59,942 bases of DNA from Frankia sp. RB7 (GCA_030403585.1 JAUEPE010000039.1:1-59942), one strand, 5' to 3'; shown: positions 52,297 through 59,942, counted from the first letter of the stretch. The notes: a model not told the origin generated them from the letters alone. Made by a program: numbers and translations.

Positions 52297-52445
52297 GTGA
52301 CATCCCGGCGAAAGCCGGGATCCATAACCACAGGGAGCAGTTTGGCGAAGACCCGTGGTTAGGAAGTTTTGGCACTATCACCTGCGTGTCATCGATAGAT
52401 CACGCGGTATGGGTCCCGGCCTTCGGGACGACAACCAAGGGCCTC
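52297..52445. repeat. Dispersed repeat with perfect GAAA-loop hairpin, after flgD
   Basis: It starts with ATCCCGGC-GAAA-GCCGGGAT (52302-52321), then CCATAACCACAGGGAGCAGT and a distal GGGTCCCGGCCTTCGGGACG (about 52410-52430). I recognise it as a common Bradyrhizobium intergenic family. It fills about 150 of the 370 bases between flgD and sciP; the rest of that gap shows no gene. The first hairpin could help end the fliK-flgD transcript but has no T-run. Confidence 0.7.
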
Positions 52446-52659
52446 GGCAAGCATCCCCGCGCAGGCCTCGTTCGTTAGTAAAGTATTTACGAAGACCCCC
52501 GTTCGGCCCGCTGAAATTGCGCCTTCAGCCCGCCGAGCCGGTCGCGTTCCCGCAAGTTTCAACGAGAATTGTATTGAAGCCTTAGGCTTAGCGGATTTTT
52601 AAGCCGCGATGCGTACGGTTGCGAAGTGAGTTCAGTGGTTGAGAGTTTGTGAGTACGCC

Positions 52660-52935
52660 ATGACAGAACCCCATCGCCCGAGGGTAAAATACGTCATCGG
52701 GCCGGACGGCAGTCCGCTGACGATTGCAGATCTGCCCGCACCCGGCACCAAACGCTGGGTCATCCGCCGCAAGGCCGAAGTCGTCGCCGCGGTTCGCGGT
52801 GGACTTCTGTCGCTCGAGGAGGCCTGCAGCCGGTACACCCTGACGGTCGACGAATTCCTCTCCTGGCAGTTTTCCATCGACCAGCACGGTCTGGCGGGTC
52901 TTCGCACCACCCGCATTCAGCAATATCGCCAGTAA
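52660..52935 (+). CDS. sciP: CtrA inhibitor SciP (DUF1153 family, 91 aa)
   Basis: In Caulobacter SciP is a small helix-turn-helix protein that binds CtrA-activated promoters and blocks CtrA activation in swarmer cells. The sequence here is almost the family consensus: VKYVIGPDGSPLTIADLPAP, then TKRWVIRRKAEVVAAVRGGL, LSLEEACSRYTLTVDEFLSW and DQHGLAGLRTTRIQQYR. The ATG at 52660 gives the usual length of about 90 residues; an upstream in-frame start at 52639 adds seven unlike residues. The gene is monocistronic, closed by the terminator at 52964-52997, and stands between flgD and the fliF operon. That is an attractive position because CtrA and SciP control class II flagellar operons. Confidence 0.93.
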   Translation: MTEPHRPRVKYVIGPDGSPLTIADLPAPGTKRWVIRRKAEVVAAVRGGLLSLEEACSRYTLTVDEFLSWQFSIDQHGLAGLRTTRIQQYRQ

Positions 52936-52963
52936 GCAATCCGGAAATCTGCTGCTTTTGACG

Positions 52964-52997
52964 AAAATCGGCCCCGCTCTGCGAGGCCGATTTTTTT
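52964..52997 (+). terminator. Intrinsic terminator of sciP
   Basis: AAAATCGGCC (52964-52973) pairs perfectly with GGCCGATTTT (52985-52994) around an 11-base loop, followed by a T-run (seven consecutive T, partly within the stem). It separates sciP from the fliF operon and implies that the latter has its own promoter. Confidence 0.93.
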
Positions 52998-53032
52998 CAT
53001 GTTTCGTTTTGGCGCTACTTTTGTCCGAGCTC

Positions 53033-53048
53033 TTAACCTTCGTTAACC
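53033..53048 (+). promoter_or_regulatory. CtrA-like box upstream of the fliF operon
   Basis: TTAACCTTCGTTAACC is a direct repeat of TTAACC spaced by four bases. The classical CtrA site is TTAA-N7-TTAAC; here the gap is six. It lies 79 bases before the fliF start and 36 after the sciP terminator, where a class II flagellar promoter controlled by CtrA (and SciP) would be expected. Confidence 0.55.
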
Positions 53049-53126
53049 ATATCGAAACCATCACCTAGGCAATAATTGCCCACTCGGCCGCTCTCGGAAT
53101 GCGGATCGAAGCTTCGGGGCGGTTGC

Positions 53127-54752
53127 TTGCAAGGTCTTACGGACTTTTTAAAAGGTATCGGCGCCGCCCGCTTCGGGGCGATGATCGCGGTCACCGCCGC
53201 GCTCATCGGCTTCTTTGCCTTCGTCATCATGCGCGTCACCACGCCGCAGATGACGACGCTGTTCACTGACCTCTCGGTTGAAGATTCTTCCAGCATTATC
53301 AAAGACCTGGAACGCCAGGGCATCCAGTTTGAGCTGCGCAACGAAGGCACCATCATCATGGTGCCCAAGGACAAGGTCACCCGGCTGCGGATGAAGCTCG
53401 CCGAGGGCGGCCTGCCCAAGGGGGGCGGCATCGGTTATGAAGTGTTCGACAAGTCGGACGCGCTCGGCACGACGTCTTTTGTCCAGAATATCAATCATCT
53501 GCGCGCGCTGGAGGGCGAACTCTCCCGCACCATCCGCGCCATCGACCGGATCCAGGCCGCCCGCGTCCACCTCGTGCTGCCCGAGCGTCCGCTGTTCTCG
53601 CGCGAGGCGCCGGAGCCCTCGGCCTCGATCGTGGTGCGGGTCCGCGGCTCGCTCGAACCCCAGCAGATCCGCGCCATCCGCCACCTCGTCGCCTCCGCCG
53701 TCAACGGCTTGAAGCCGCAACGGGTCTCGATCGTCGACGAGGCCGGCACATTGCTCGCCGACGGCGCCCAGACCGATCCGGACCAGGAGATCGGCGACGA
53801 ACGCCGCACCGCCTACGAGAAGCGGTTGCGCAAGCAGGTCGAGGACATCGTCTCCTCCGTAGTCGGTTCGGGCCGCGCCCGTGTCCAGCTCTCCGCCGAT
53901 TTCGACTTCAACAAGGTCACCCAGACCTCGGACAAGTTCGATCCCGAAGGCCGCGTGCTGCGCTCGAGCCAGACCCGCGAAGAGCAGAGCATGACCGCCG
54001 ACAATAACGGCCAGGTCACGGTCAACAACGAGCTCCCCGGCCAGCAGCAGAACAGCGGCCCGGCAGCGAAGGACCAGAGCAAGAAGACCGAAGAGACCAA
54101 CAATTACGAGATCTCCCGCACCACCAAGACCGAAGTGACTGAGGCAGGCCGGGTCAACCGCATCTCGGTCGCGGTGCTGGTCGACGGCATCTACGCCAAG
54201 AACGACAAGGGCGAGCTCGCCTACACCGACCGCACCAAGGAGCAGCTCGACCGCATCGCCACCCTGGTGCGCTCGGCGATCGGCTTCGACCAGAAGCGCG
54301 GCGACCAGGTCGAGGTCGTCAATCTGCGCTTCGCCGACGCGCCCTCCACCGCCCCGATCGCCGAGCCAAGCGGCTTCCTCGGCATGCTGCAGTTCACCAA
54401 GGACGACGTCATGTACTTCGTCGAGCTCGGCGTGATGATGCTGCTCGGCCTGGTCGTGATGTTCATGGTGATCCGTCCGCTGGTGAAGCGCATCCTCGCC
54501 TCCGACGAGGTCGCGGCCGCCATCTCCGGCGTCCTCGCCGGCCCCGCGGCGTCCGAAGAGGGCGCGGCCGGAGCCGCAGGCCCCGGCGGCCAGGCGCTCC
54601 TGCCCGGCGGTACCGCGAGCGCGATCGACGTCGCCACCGTCCAGGGCCAGGTCCACGCCCAGTCCGTTCATCGCGTCGGCGAGCTCGCCGAGCGCAACCC
54701 CAACGAAACCGTCGCCATCATCCGTCAATGGCTGACCGAACCCGCGAAATGA
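53127..54752 (+). CDS. fliF: Flagellar MS-ring protein FliF (541 aa)
   Basis: FliF builds the membrane/supramembrane ring, the base of the flagellum. Chosen start is TTG at 53127 (TTG-CAA-GGT-CTT, giving M-QGLTDFLKGIGAARFG), with GGGGCGG four bases before it. The TTG at 53076 has no ribosome site and adds 17 residues unlike the family. The first transmembrane helix is FGAMIAVTAALIGFFAFVIM. The periplasmic ring-building motifs include NINHLRALEGELSRTI and ARVHLVLPERPLFSRE. The second helix is YFVELGVMMLLGLVVMFMVI. The C-terminal cytoplasmic tail VGELAERNPNETVAIIRQWL is the FliG-binding segment. It opens the order fliF-fliG-flbE/fliH-fliN-flbD, identical to the Caulobacter class II operon. Confidence 0.96.
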   Translation: MQGLTDFLKGIGAARFGAMIAVTAALIGFFAFVIMRVTTPQMTTLFTDLSVEDSSSIIKDLERQGIQFELRNEGTIIMVPKDKVTRLRMKLAEGGLPKGGGIGYEVFDKSDALGTTSFVQNINHLRALEGELSRTIRAIDRIQAARVHLVLPERPLFSREAPEPSASIVVRVRGSLEPQQIRAIRHLVASAVNGLKPQRVSIVDEAGTLLADGAQTDPDQEIGDERRTAYEKRLRKQVEDIVSSVVGSGRARVQLSADFDFNKVTQTSDKFDPEGRVLRSSQTREEQSMTADNNGQVTVNNELPGQQQNSGPAAKDQSKKTEETNNYEISRTTKTEVTEAGRVNRISVAVLVDGIYAKNDKGELAYTDRTKEQLDRIATLVRSAIGFDQKRGDQVEVVNLRFADAPSTAPIAEPSGFLGMLQFTKDDVMYFVELGVMMLLGLVVMFMVIRPLVKRILASDEVAAAISGVLAGPAASEEGAAGAAGPGGQALLPGGTASAIDVATVQGQVHAQSVHRVGELAERNPNETVAIIRQWLTEPAK

Positions 54753-54770
54753 TTCGAGAAGTGAACTGAC

Positions 54771-55862
54771 ATGGCCGGCACCCTGCAAAACGCCAACTCG
54801 AACGACATCACCAGCGTGATCTCCACGCTCGGTCAGCGTGCCGGCAGCCGCGCGGGCGCCAAGGTCGAGGCGGTGGCAGGGCCGAAGCGCGCTGCGATCC
54901 TGATGCTGGCGCTCGGTGAGCAGTATGGCGGCAAGATCTGGCAGCTGCTCGACGACGACGAGGTGCGCCAACTCTCGCTGGAAATGTCGACGCTCGGCAC
55001 CGTCGAGGTCGAGACGGTCGAGGACATGCTGCTTGAATTCGTCTCGCGTATGTCGGCCTCCGGCGCGCTGATGGGCAATTTCGACGCCACCGAGCGGCTG
55101 CTTCAGCAATATCTGGCGCCCGAGCGCGTCAACGGCATCATGGACGAGATCCGCGGCCCCGCCGGCCGCAACATGTGGGAGAAGCTGTCCAACGTGCAGG
55201 AAGAGGTTCTCGCCAATTACCTCAAGAACGAATACCCGCAGACCATCGCGGTGGTGCTGTCGAAGCTGAAGCCGGAACACGCCGCGCGCGTGCTCGGTAT
55301 CTTCCCCGAAGACCTCGCACTCGACGTCGTCAACCGCATGCTGAAGATGGAAGCGGTCCAGAAGGAGGTGATCGAGAGCGTGGAGAAGACGCTGCGCACC
55401 GAGTTCATGTCCAACCTGTCGCAGACCCGCCGCCGCGACGCCCACGAGGTGATGGCGGAAATCTTCAACAATTTCGACCGCCAGACCGAAACCCGCTTCA
55501 TCACCTCGCTCGAAGAAGACAACCGCGAATCCGCCGAGCGCATCAAGGCGCTGATGTTCACTTTCGACGACCTCGTGAAGCTCGATTCCGGCTCGGCCCA
55601 GACGCTGATGCGCAACGTCGACAAGGACAAGCTCGGCGTGGCGCTGAAGAGCGCCAACGAGGACGTCCGCAACTTCTTCTTCGGCAACATGTCCTCGCGC
55701 GCGGCCAAGATGCTGCAGGATGACATGGCGGCGATGGGCCCGGTGCGCCTGCGCGACGTCGACGAGGCCCAGGCACTGCTGGTCAACCTCGCCAAGGACC
55801 TCGCCGCCAAGGGCGAGATCATGCTGACCAAGAATCGCGCTGACGACGAGCTGGTGTATTGA
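54771..55862 (+). CDS. fliG: Flagellar motor switch protein FliG (363 aa)
   Basis: FliG couples the stator to the rotor and binds FliF and FliM. The N-terminal domain begins GPKRAAILMLALGEQYGGKI. The middle domain holds NEYPQTIAVVLSKLKPEHAA with the EHPQT-like signature. The C-terminal domain has the torque helix with charged residues, FTFDDLVKLDSGSAQTLMRN and VDKDKLGVALKSANEDVRNF, and FFGNMSSRAAKMLQDDM. The extra N-terminal 25 residues are a common alphaproteobacterial extension. It begins 18 bases after fliF and its TGA overlaps the fliH/flbE ATG. Confidence 0.97.
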   Translation: MAGTLQNANSNDITSVISTLGQRAGSRAGAKVEAVAGPKRAAILMLALGEQYGGKIWQLLDDDEVRQLSLEMSTLGTVEVETVEDMLLEFVSRMSASGALMGNFDATERLLQQYLAPERVNGIMDEIRGPAGRNMWEKLSNVQEEVLANYLKNEYPQTIAVVLSKLKPEHAARVLGIFPEDLALDVVNRMLKMEAVQKEVIESVEKTLRTEFMSNLSQTRRRDAHEVMAEIFNNFDRQTETRFITSLEEDNRESAERIKALMFTFDDLVKLDSGSAQTLMRNVDKDKLGVALKSANEDVRNFFFGNMSSRAAKMLQDDMAAMGPVRLRDVDEAQALLVNLAKDLAAKGEIMLTKNRADDELVY

Positions 55863-56482
55863 TGGGCGCTCCCGCCAAATTCCTGTTCGATACCGACTTC
55901 GCCGCGCCCGACCGGACGCGCGAGAAGGCAGCGACCGCGGTCGAGATCGCGCAGAAGGTCGCGGAAGCCGAAGCGCGTGCCTATCAGGACGGCTTTGCCG
56001 CGGGCCAGCGCGAGGCCAAGGCCGAGAGCGACCGCCGCGTCGCGCTCGCCATGGAAGAGATCAATATCGCGATCCGCGGCATCGCCGCAGGGATCGGCAA
56101 CATCGAGAGCAAGATGGAGACCGAGGCGGTCGACGTCGCGGTCGCGGTCGCACGCAAGCTGTGCGCCGACCTGGTCGCCGCCGAGCCGCTCGGCGAGATC
56201 ATGGCGCTGGTCAAGGATTGCTTCTCGCACCTGGTCGCGACGCCACATCTCGTCGTCCGCATCAACGATGCGCTCTACGACAGCGCGCGCGAGAAGATCG
56301 AGCGGCTCGCCAAGCAGAGCGGCTTCGAAGGACGGCTGGTGATCCTGGCCGAACCCGAAATTGCCACCGGCGACTGCCGGATCGAATGGGCCGATGGCGG
56401 CGTCGTGCTGGAGCGCAGCGCCATCGCGGCCAAGATCGACGACATGGTCGGACGCTATATCGCGTCCCGCAGGGGGAATTAA
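55862..56482 (+). CDS. fliH: FliH/FlbE-type flagellar export protein (206 aa)
   Basis: FliH holds the export ATPase FliI at the C-ring; in Caulobacter the gene in this operon position is called flbE. The ATG at 55862 overlaps the fliG stop (TGATG). The N-terminal half is a charged helix with Ala/Glu repeats and the YQDGFAAGQREAKAESD segment (a GxxxG-like feature). The C-terminal half, VDVAVAVARKLCADLVAAEP to LVILAEPEIATGDCRIEWAD, is the FliH globular part. fliI is not in this window. The family is weakly conserved, so identity relies partly on operon position. Confidence 0.85.
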   Translation: MGAPAKFLFDTDFAAPDRTREKAATAVEIAQKVAEAEARAYQDGFAAGQREAKAESDRRVALAMEEINIAIRGIAAGIGNIESKMETEAVDVAVAVARKLCADLVAAEPLGEIMALVKDCFSHLVATPHLVVRINDALYDSAREKIERLAKQSGFEGRLVILAEPEIATGDCRIEWADGGVVLERSAIAAKIDDMVGRYIASRRGN

Positions 56483-56485
56483 GCC

Positions 56486-56836
56486 ATGAGCGACAACGAC
56501 GGACAGGTCCCGCTGCCCGACCTCAACGGCCCATTGCCGCCGACCGGCGCCGATGTGAGCTACAACGAGGACGAATATGCCTCGCGCGTCGCCGCCGACC
56601 TCGAGGCCGTCTTCGACGTGCCGGTGCAGGTCTCGGCCGTGCTCGGCCGCTCCAAGATGGATGTCGGCGAGCTGTTGAAGCTCGGACCCGGCACCGTGCT
56701 CGAGCTCGACCGCCGCGTCGGTGAGGCCATCGACATCTACGTCAACAACAAGCTCGTCGCCCGCGGCGAGGTGGTGCTGGTCGAGGACAAGCTCGGCGTC
56801 ACCATGACGGAAATCATCAGGACGGAACGCGGCTAA
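56486..56836 (+). CDS. fliN: Flagellar motor switch protein FliN (116 aa)
   Basis: FliN forms the lower C-ring with FliM and takes part in switching and export docking. After a short linker the SpoA fold is complete: VFDVPVQVSAVLGRSKMDVG, ELLKLGPGTVLELDRRVGEA and NNKLVARGEVVLVEDKLGVT with the end MTEIIRTERG. The length is normal. It starts three bases after fliH with AGGGGGAAT just before, within the same operon. Confidence 0.97.
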   Translation: MSDNDGQVPLPDLNGPLPPTGADVSYNEDEYASRVAADLEAVFDVPVQVSAVLGRSKMDVGELLKLGPGTVLELDRRVGEAIDIYVNNKLVARGEVVLVEDKLGVTMTEIIRTERG

Positions 56837-56890
56837 CGCGCGCTTAGGGAATAAAGCGCGATAGCGCGAACAGACGGACAGGAGACTGAC

Positions 56891-58276
56891 ATGCGGCTTC
56901 TCATCGTTGGCACATTGAAGGGCCAGCTCACCACCGCCACCAAGATCGCGATGGAGAACGGTGCCACCGTGACCCATGCCGAGGATCTCGATCAGGCGAT
57001 GCGCGTGCTGCGCGGCGGCAAGGGCGCCGACCTGCTGCTGGTCGACGTCGCCCTCGACATCCGCGACCTCGTGATGCGGCTCGAGGCCGAGCACATCCAC
57101 GCGCCGATCGTCGCCTGCGGCATCACCAATGACGCCCGCGCCGCGGTCGCCGCGATCCATGCCGGCGCCAAGGAATACATCCCATTGCCGCCGGATCCGG
57201 AGCTGATCGCAGCGGTGCTCGCCGCGGTGGCCAACGACTCCCGCGAGCTGATCTATCGCGATGAAGCGATGGCGAAGGTCGTCAAGCTCGCCCAGCAGAT
57301 CGCGGGTTCGGACGCCTCGGTGATGGTCACCGGCGAATCCGGCACCGGCAAGGAAGTACTGGCCCGCTACGTCCACATCCGCTCGGCCCGCGCCAAGCGG
57401 CCTTTCATCTCGATCAACTGCGCCGCGATCCCAGAGCATCTCTTGGAATCCGAGCTGTTCGGCCATGAGAAGGGCGCCTTCACCGGCGCGATCGCCCGCC
57501 GCATCGGCAAGTTCGAAGAGGCGACAGGCGGCACGCTGCTGCTCGACGAAATCTCCGAGATGGACGTCCGCCTGCAATCGAAACTGCTGCGCGCCATCCA
57601 GGAGCGCGTGATCGACCGCGTCGGCGGCACCAAGCCGGTCCCGGTCGACATCCGCATCATCGCGACCTCGAACCGCAATCTGGCGGAAGCCGTGCGTGAA
57701 GGCACGTTCCGCGAGGACCTTCTGTTCCGCCTCAACGTCGTGAATTTGAAGATCCCGCCGCTGCGCGAGCGTCCCGCCGACATCCTGGAGCTCGCCCAGC
57801 ATTTCGTGAAGAAGTATGCCGAGGCCAACGGCGTGCCGGTGCGGCCGATCTCGACGGAAGCGCGCCGCGTGCTCTCCACCAACCGCTGGCAGGGTAACGT
57901 CCGCGAGCTCGAAAACACCATGCACCGTTCGGTGCTGATGGCGCAGGGCGACGAGATCGGACCCGATGCGATCCTCACCCCGGACGGCGACCGCCTCGAC
58001 CTCGCCAAGACGGTGCCGGCGGTGGCGCATGCCACCATGGCCGCCGAGCAGGTGACGCGGGCCCTCGTCGGGCGCACCGTCGCCGACGTCGAACGCGATT
58101 TGATCCTGGAGACACTGAAGCACTGCCTCGGCAACCGGACCCATGCCGCGAACATTTTGGGAATTTCGATCCGTACCTTGCGCAACAAGCTCAACGAATA
58201 TTCCGACGGCGGCATCCCGATCACGCCGGCCGGCACGCCGGGTGAGTATCCGCGGATGCCGATGGTGGGGGCTTAG
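56891..58276 (+). CDS. flbD: Sigma-54-dependent flagellar regulator FlbD (461 aa)
   Basis: FlbD activates late flagellar sigma-54 promoters and represses the fliF promoter in Caulobacter. The receiver-like domain (1-120) keeps Asp52 in LLLVDVALD but has VGTL where the acidic pair should be (residues 6-9), as in other FlbD proteins, so ordinary phosphorelay control is doubtful. The AAA+ domain has Walker A GESGTGKE (148-155), the sigma-54-contacting GAFTGA (195-200), a Walker B strand TLLLDEISEM and the arginine-finger region FREDLLFRLNVV. The C-terminal Fis-type helix-turn-helix is NRTHAANILGISIRTLRNKL. A good ribosome site (AGGAG) precedes the ATG. It is the last gene of the fliF operon; its likely target in this window is the promoter at 49893. 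Confidence 0.96.
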   Translation: MRLLIVGTLKGQLTTATKIAMENGATVTHAEDLDQAMRVLRGGKGADLLLVDVALDIRDLVMRLEAEHIHAPIVACGITNDARAAVAAIHAGAKEYIPLPPDPELIAAVLAAVANDSRELIYRDEAMAKVVKLAQQIAGSDASVMVTGESGTGKEVLARYVHIRSARAKRPFISINCAAIPEHLLESELFGHEKGAFTGAIARRIGKFEEATGGTLLLDEISEMDVRLQSKLLRAIQERVIDRVGGTKPVPVDIRIIATSNRNLAEAVREGTFREDLLFRLNVVNLKIPPLRERPADILELAQHFVKKYAEANGVPVRPISTEARRVLSTNRWQGNVRELENTMHRSVLMAQGDEIGPDAILTPDGDRLDLAKTVPAVAHATMAAEQVTRALVGRTVADVERDLILETLKHCLGNRTHAANILGISIRTLRNKLNEYSDGGIPITPAGTPGEYPRMPMVGA

Positions 58277-58302
58277 GGCTTGGGCAAATATCTGAGGATG
58301 CG

Positions 58303-58334
58303 AATGCCCGGGCTGGTCCCGGGTATTTTCTTTT
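58303..58334 (+). terminator. Intrinsic terminator of the fliF operon
   Basis: AATGCCCGGG (58303-58312) pairs with CCCGGGTATT (58318-58327) around a five-base loop, followed by TTTTCTTTT-like sequence. It lies 27 bases after the flbD stop. Confidence 0.88.
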
Positions 58335-58360
58335 GGAACGGTGCACACCGTCGCCCACCT

Positions 58361-58448
58361 CGTCATTGCGAGGAGCGCAGCGACGAAGCAATCCAGGCTT
58401 CCTCCGCGGAAATAGTCTGGATTGCTTCGCTGCACTCGCAATGACAGC
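58361..58448. repeat. Dispersed palindromic repeat, copy 2 (GAAGCAATCCAG family)
   Basis: It begins CGTCATTGCGAGGAGCGCAG and ends CACTCGCAATGACAGCG, with arms CGAAGCAATCCAGGCTTCCT and ATAGTCTGGATTGCTTCGCT. Same family as 47335-47443. It lies between the flbD terminator and the M20 peptidase gene. Confidence 0.82.
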
Positions 58449-58545
58449 GTTCAGAGCGCTCCTCGCATAACGGGGCCGCGCCACGTGACTAGGCCATCCG
58501 CACGCCAGGCCCTATAACCCGCATGAGACCCACGCGAGGAACCAC

Positions 58546-59694
58546 ATGTCTGAAGCCCAAATCACGGATTGGCTGGCGTCGCAGCGGCAGGCGATGATCG
58601 ATCTGCTGCGCGATGTCGTGAACATCGATTCCGGGTCCTATGACAAGGAAGGCGTCGATGCGGTCGGTGCGCGGTTCGAGCGGCACTTTGCCGAGCACGG
58701 CATTCCTTCGCGCAGGGAGGGCCACGGCACGTTTGGCGACGCGCTGCACGCGGACGTGGCAAAGCCCGGCAGCAACGAGAAGCCGGTACTGTTGATGGGG
58801 CATCGCGACACTGTATTCGGCAAGGGCGAGGCAGGGAAGCGCCCGTTCACCATCAAGAACAAGCGCGCTTACGGGCCCGGCGTCGCCGACATGAAGGCCG
58901 GAGTCGTGATGAATATCTTCGTTGCCACCGCCTTCCACAAATTCGGCGGCAACCCGCATCCGATCAAGCTGCTGATCACCTCGGACGAGGAGATCGGCTC
59001 GCCGTCGTCGCGGCCGGTGATCGAGCGTGAAGGGCGCTCTGCTCGCGCGGTGTTCAATTCCGAGCCGGGCCGCCCCACAGGCAATGTCGTCACCAGCCGC
59101 AAGGGCGGCATTTTCATGCATATGGCCGTCACCGGCAAGGCAGCGCATTCCGGCGCCAATTTCGCCGCGGGTATCAGCGCGATCGGCGAGCTCGCGCACA
59201 AGATCATCCAGATCCACGCGCTGACCGATCTCACCAAGGGCATCACGCTCAATGTCGGCCTCGTGTCGGGCGGCCAGTCGGTCAACACGACCGCGCCTTA
59301 CGCCGAGGGTCAGATCGACATGCGCTATGTCGATCCGAAGGACCGCGCCACCGTCATGGCCGAGATCGAACGGATCATCGCGACGCCTTACGTACCCGGC
59401 ACGAGTGCTGTGCTGACGATCAAGGGCGAGTTCGTTCCGGTGGTGCAGAGCGAGAGCTCGAAGGCGCTGTTCGAAAACTATCAGGCCGCCGCAAAGCAGG
59501 CCGGCCTCACCACGCTGCAAGGCGAGTTCTCCGGCGGCTGCGCCGATTCCGGCTTCACCGCCGCGGTGGGGACGCCGACCATTTGCGGCGTCGGGCCCGT
59601 GGGCGGGCTCGCCCATTCGCCGGAAGAATATCTCGAGCTCGACAGCATCGTGCCGCGCGCACAGGCCTTGGCGCTGGCGATTTTGCGGGGATGA
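58546..59694 (+). CDS. M20 family metallopeptidase, carboxypeptidase G2-like (382 aa)
   Basis: The di-zinc site of the M20 family is complete: His86 in LLMGHRDTVF, bridging Asp115 in GPGVADMKAG, the Glu148-Glu149 pair in ITSDEEIGS, Glu173 in NSEPGR and His357 near the end in GGLAHSPEEYLEL. A dimerisation lid domain lies between (about residues 185-300, including GKAAHSGANFAAG). The length matches glutamate carboxypeptidase/CPG2-like enzymes, which remove C-terminal glutamate or hydrolyse N-acyl amino acids. There is no signal peptide, so it is probably cytoplasmic. The substrate cannot be read from sequence. The ATG at 58546 is preceded by GAGGAA. It is unrelated in function to the flagellar genes and separated by a terminator. 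Confidence 0.9.
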   Translation: MSEAQITDWLASQRQAMIDLLRDVVNIDSGSYDKEGVDAVGARFERHFAEHGIPSRREGHGTFGDALHADVAKPGSNEKPVLLMGHRDTVFGKGEAGKRPFTIKNKRAYGPGVADMKAGVVMNIFVATAFHKFGGNPHPIKLLITSDEEIGSPSSRPVIEREGRSARAVFNSEPGRPTGNVVTSRKGGIFMHMAVTGKAAHSGANFAAGISAIGELAHKIIQIHALTDLTKGITLNVGLVSGGQSVNTTAPYAEGQIDMRYVDPKDRATVMAEIERIIATPYVPGTSAVLTIKGEFVPVVQSESSKALFENYQAAAKQAGLTTLQGEFSGGCADSGFTAAVGTPTICGVGPVGGLAHSPEEYLELDSIVPRAQALALAILRG

Positions 59695-59712
59695 AGGTGC
59701 GGTGATCTCGTA

Positions 59713-59783
59713 GGGTTAGTCGAAGGCGTAACCCACCACTTCTGTCTCCGCGGATGCCAAAGAGGTGGGTTACGCTTCGCTAA
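59713..59783. repeat. Inverted repeat GCGTAACCCACC / GGTGGGTTACGC
   Basis: GCGTAACCCACC (59726-59737) and GGTGGGTTACGC (59764-59775) pair perfectly, and the similarity extends outward through TTAGTCGAAG and CTTCGCTAA. A familiar Bradyrhizobium intergenic family. It may serve as a bidirectional stop after the M20 gene. The remaining bases to 59942 show no gene that I can support. Confidence 0.7.
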
Positions 59784-59942
59784 CTAATCTTACTGCGTCA
59801 TGGGCATCGACGTCGATTTGATGCTGCGCTGGCGCCACAGCACGGACATCGCGGCAAGGTTTTGATGAGTGCGCGGATCAAGTGGGCGCGCATGGTTGCG
59901 ATCGAGTTCGGGATGTGGCGTTCAGGCCGCGCGGGCGGAGCC

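Noticed and set aside
53011..53024. Sigma-54-like sequence GG-N10-GT before fliF
   Set aside because: The essential -12 GC is GT, and class II operons of this type are normally driven by CtrA; the nearby CtrA-like box is a better candidate.
52588..53064. 158-codon minus-strand frame opposite sciP
   Set aside because: Runs through the sciP coding region and its terminator; no family features.
53148..55445. Minus-strand open frame of 765 codons opposite fliF/fliG, and one of 1,074 codons at 55217-58441
   Set aside because: Both lie opposite well-identified flagellar genes and have the composition of antisense shadows.
59784..59942. Possible C-terminal fragment of a minus-strand gene entering from the right
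   Set aside because: Short frames ending near 59790 exist, but I recognise no family and the sequence is too short to judge.

Overview
The window is high-GC alphaproteobacterial DNA, most like Bradyrhizobium or a close relative. The fliF-fliG-flbE/fliH-fliN-flbD order, the SciP homologue, the pmtA-like gene and several dispersed palindromic repeats familiar from Bradyrhizobium genomes all point there. This assignment is inference from gene content; no database was searched.

Positions 1-45061 are dominated by one gene. A single uninterrupted minus-strand frame of 41.6 kb (3494-45061) encodes a protein of up to 13,855 residues, roughly 1.4 MDa. It opens with a basic N-terminus and a LEPR-XLL motif. 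Then follow a DUF4347-like domain, six long beta-repeats, three LamG-like domains, two Calx-beta-like repeats and about 16 CARDB-like repeats. After these come propeller-like regions, nine cadherin/Ig-like repeats, a dockerin-like calcium motif pair and an RHS/YD-repeat shell with its core motif. Behind the shell lie a papain-like Gln-Cys-His-Asn domain and a metzincin-like HEEGHLLGISD domain. The protein ends with VCBS-type repeats (six of them exact 300-bp units) and a cohesin-like domain. Just downstream on the same strand is a small DUF3467 gene. Converging on the pair is a plus-strand operon of an HlyD-type membrane-fusion protein (truncated by the window edge, probably fused to an M50 peptidase) and a short SecA-like ATPase, overlapping by TGATG. 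I read these four genes as a candidate dedicated export system for one giant surface or secreted polypeptide, because the giant shows no RTX nonapeptides that would mark a classical type I substrate.

Positions 45062-46546 form a gene-poor stretch with hairpins and a likely promoter region for the giant gene. It ends at an elongator-type tRNA-Met gene whose 3' end faces the giant locus, a plausible boundary between accessory and core DNA.

Positions 46550-59942 look like core chromosome. On the minus strand are a small exported protein of unknown function, a PmtA-like phospholipid methyltransferase and mnmA (tRNA 2-thiouridylase). On the plus strand are fliK and flgD behind a textbook sigma-54 promoter, then sciP (inhibitor of the cell-cycle regulator CtrA), a strong terminator, a CtrA-like box and the class II operon fliF-fliG-flbE/fliH-fliN-flbD. 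FlbD is the sigma-54 activator expected to act on promoters such as the one before fliK. The operon ends in a good intrinsic terminator, followed by an M20 metallopeptidase gene. Dispersed palindromic repeats occupy most intergenic gaps in this half and I saw none inside the giant gene.
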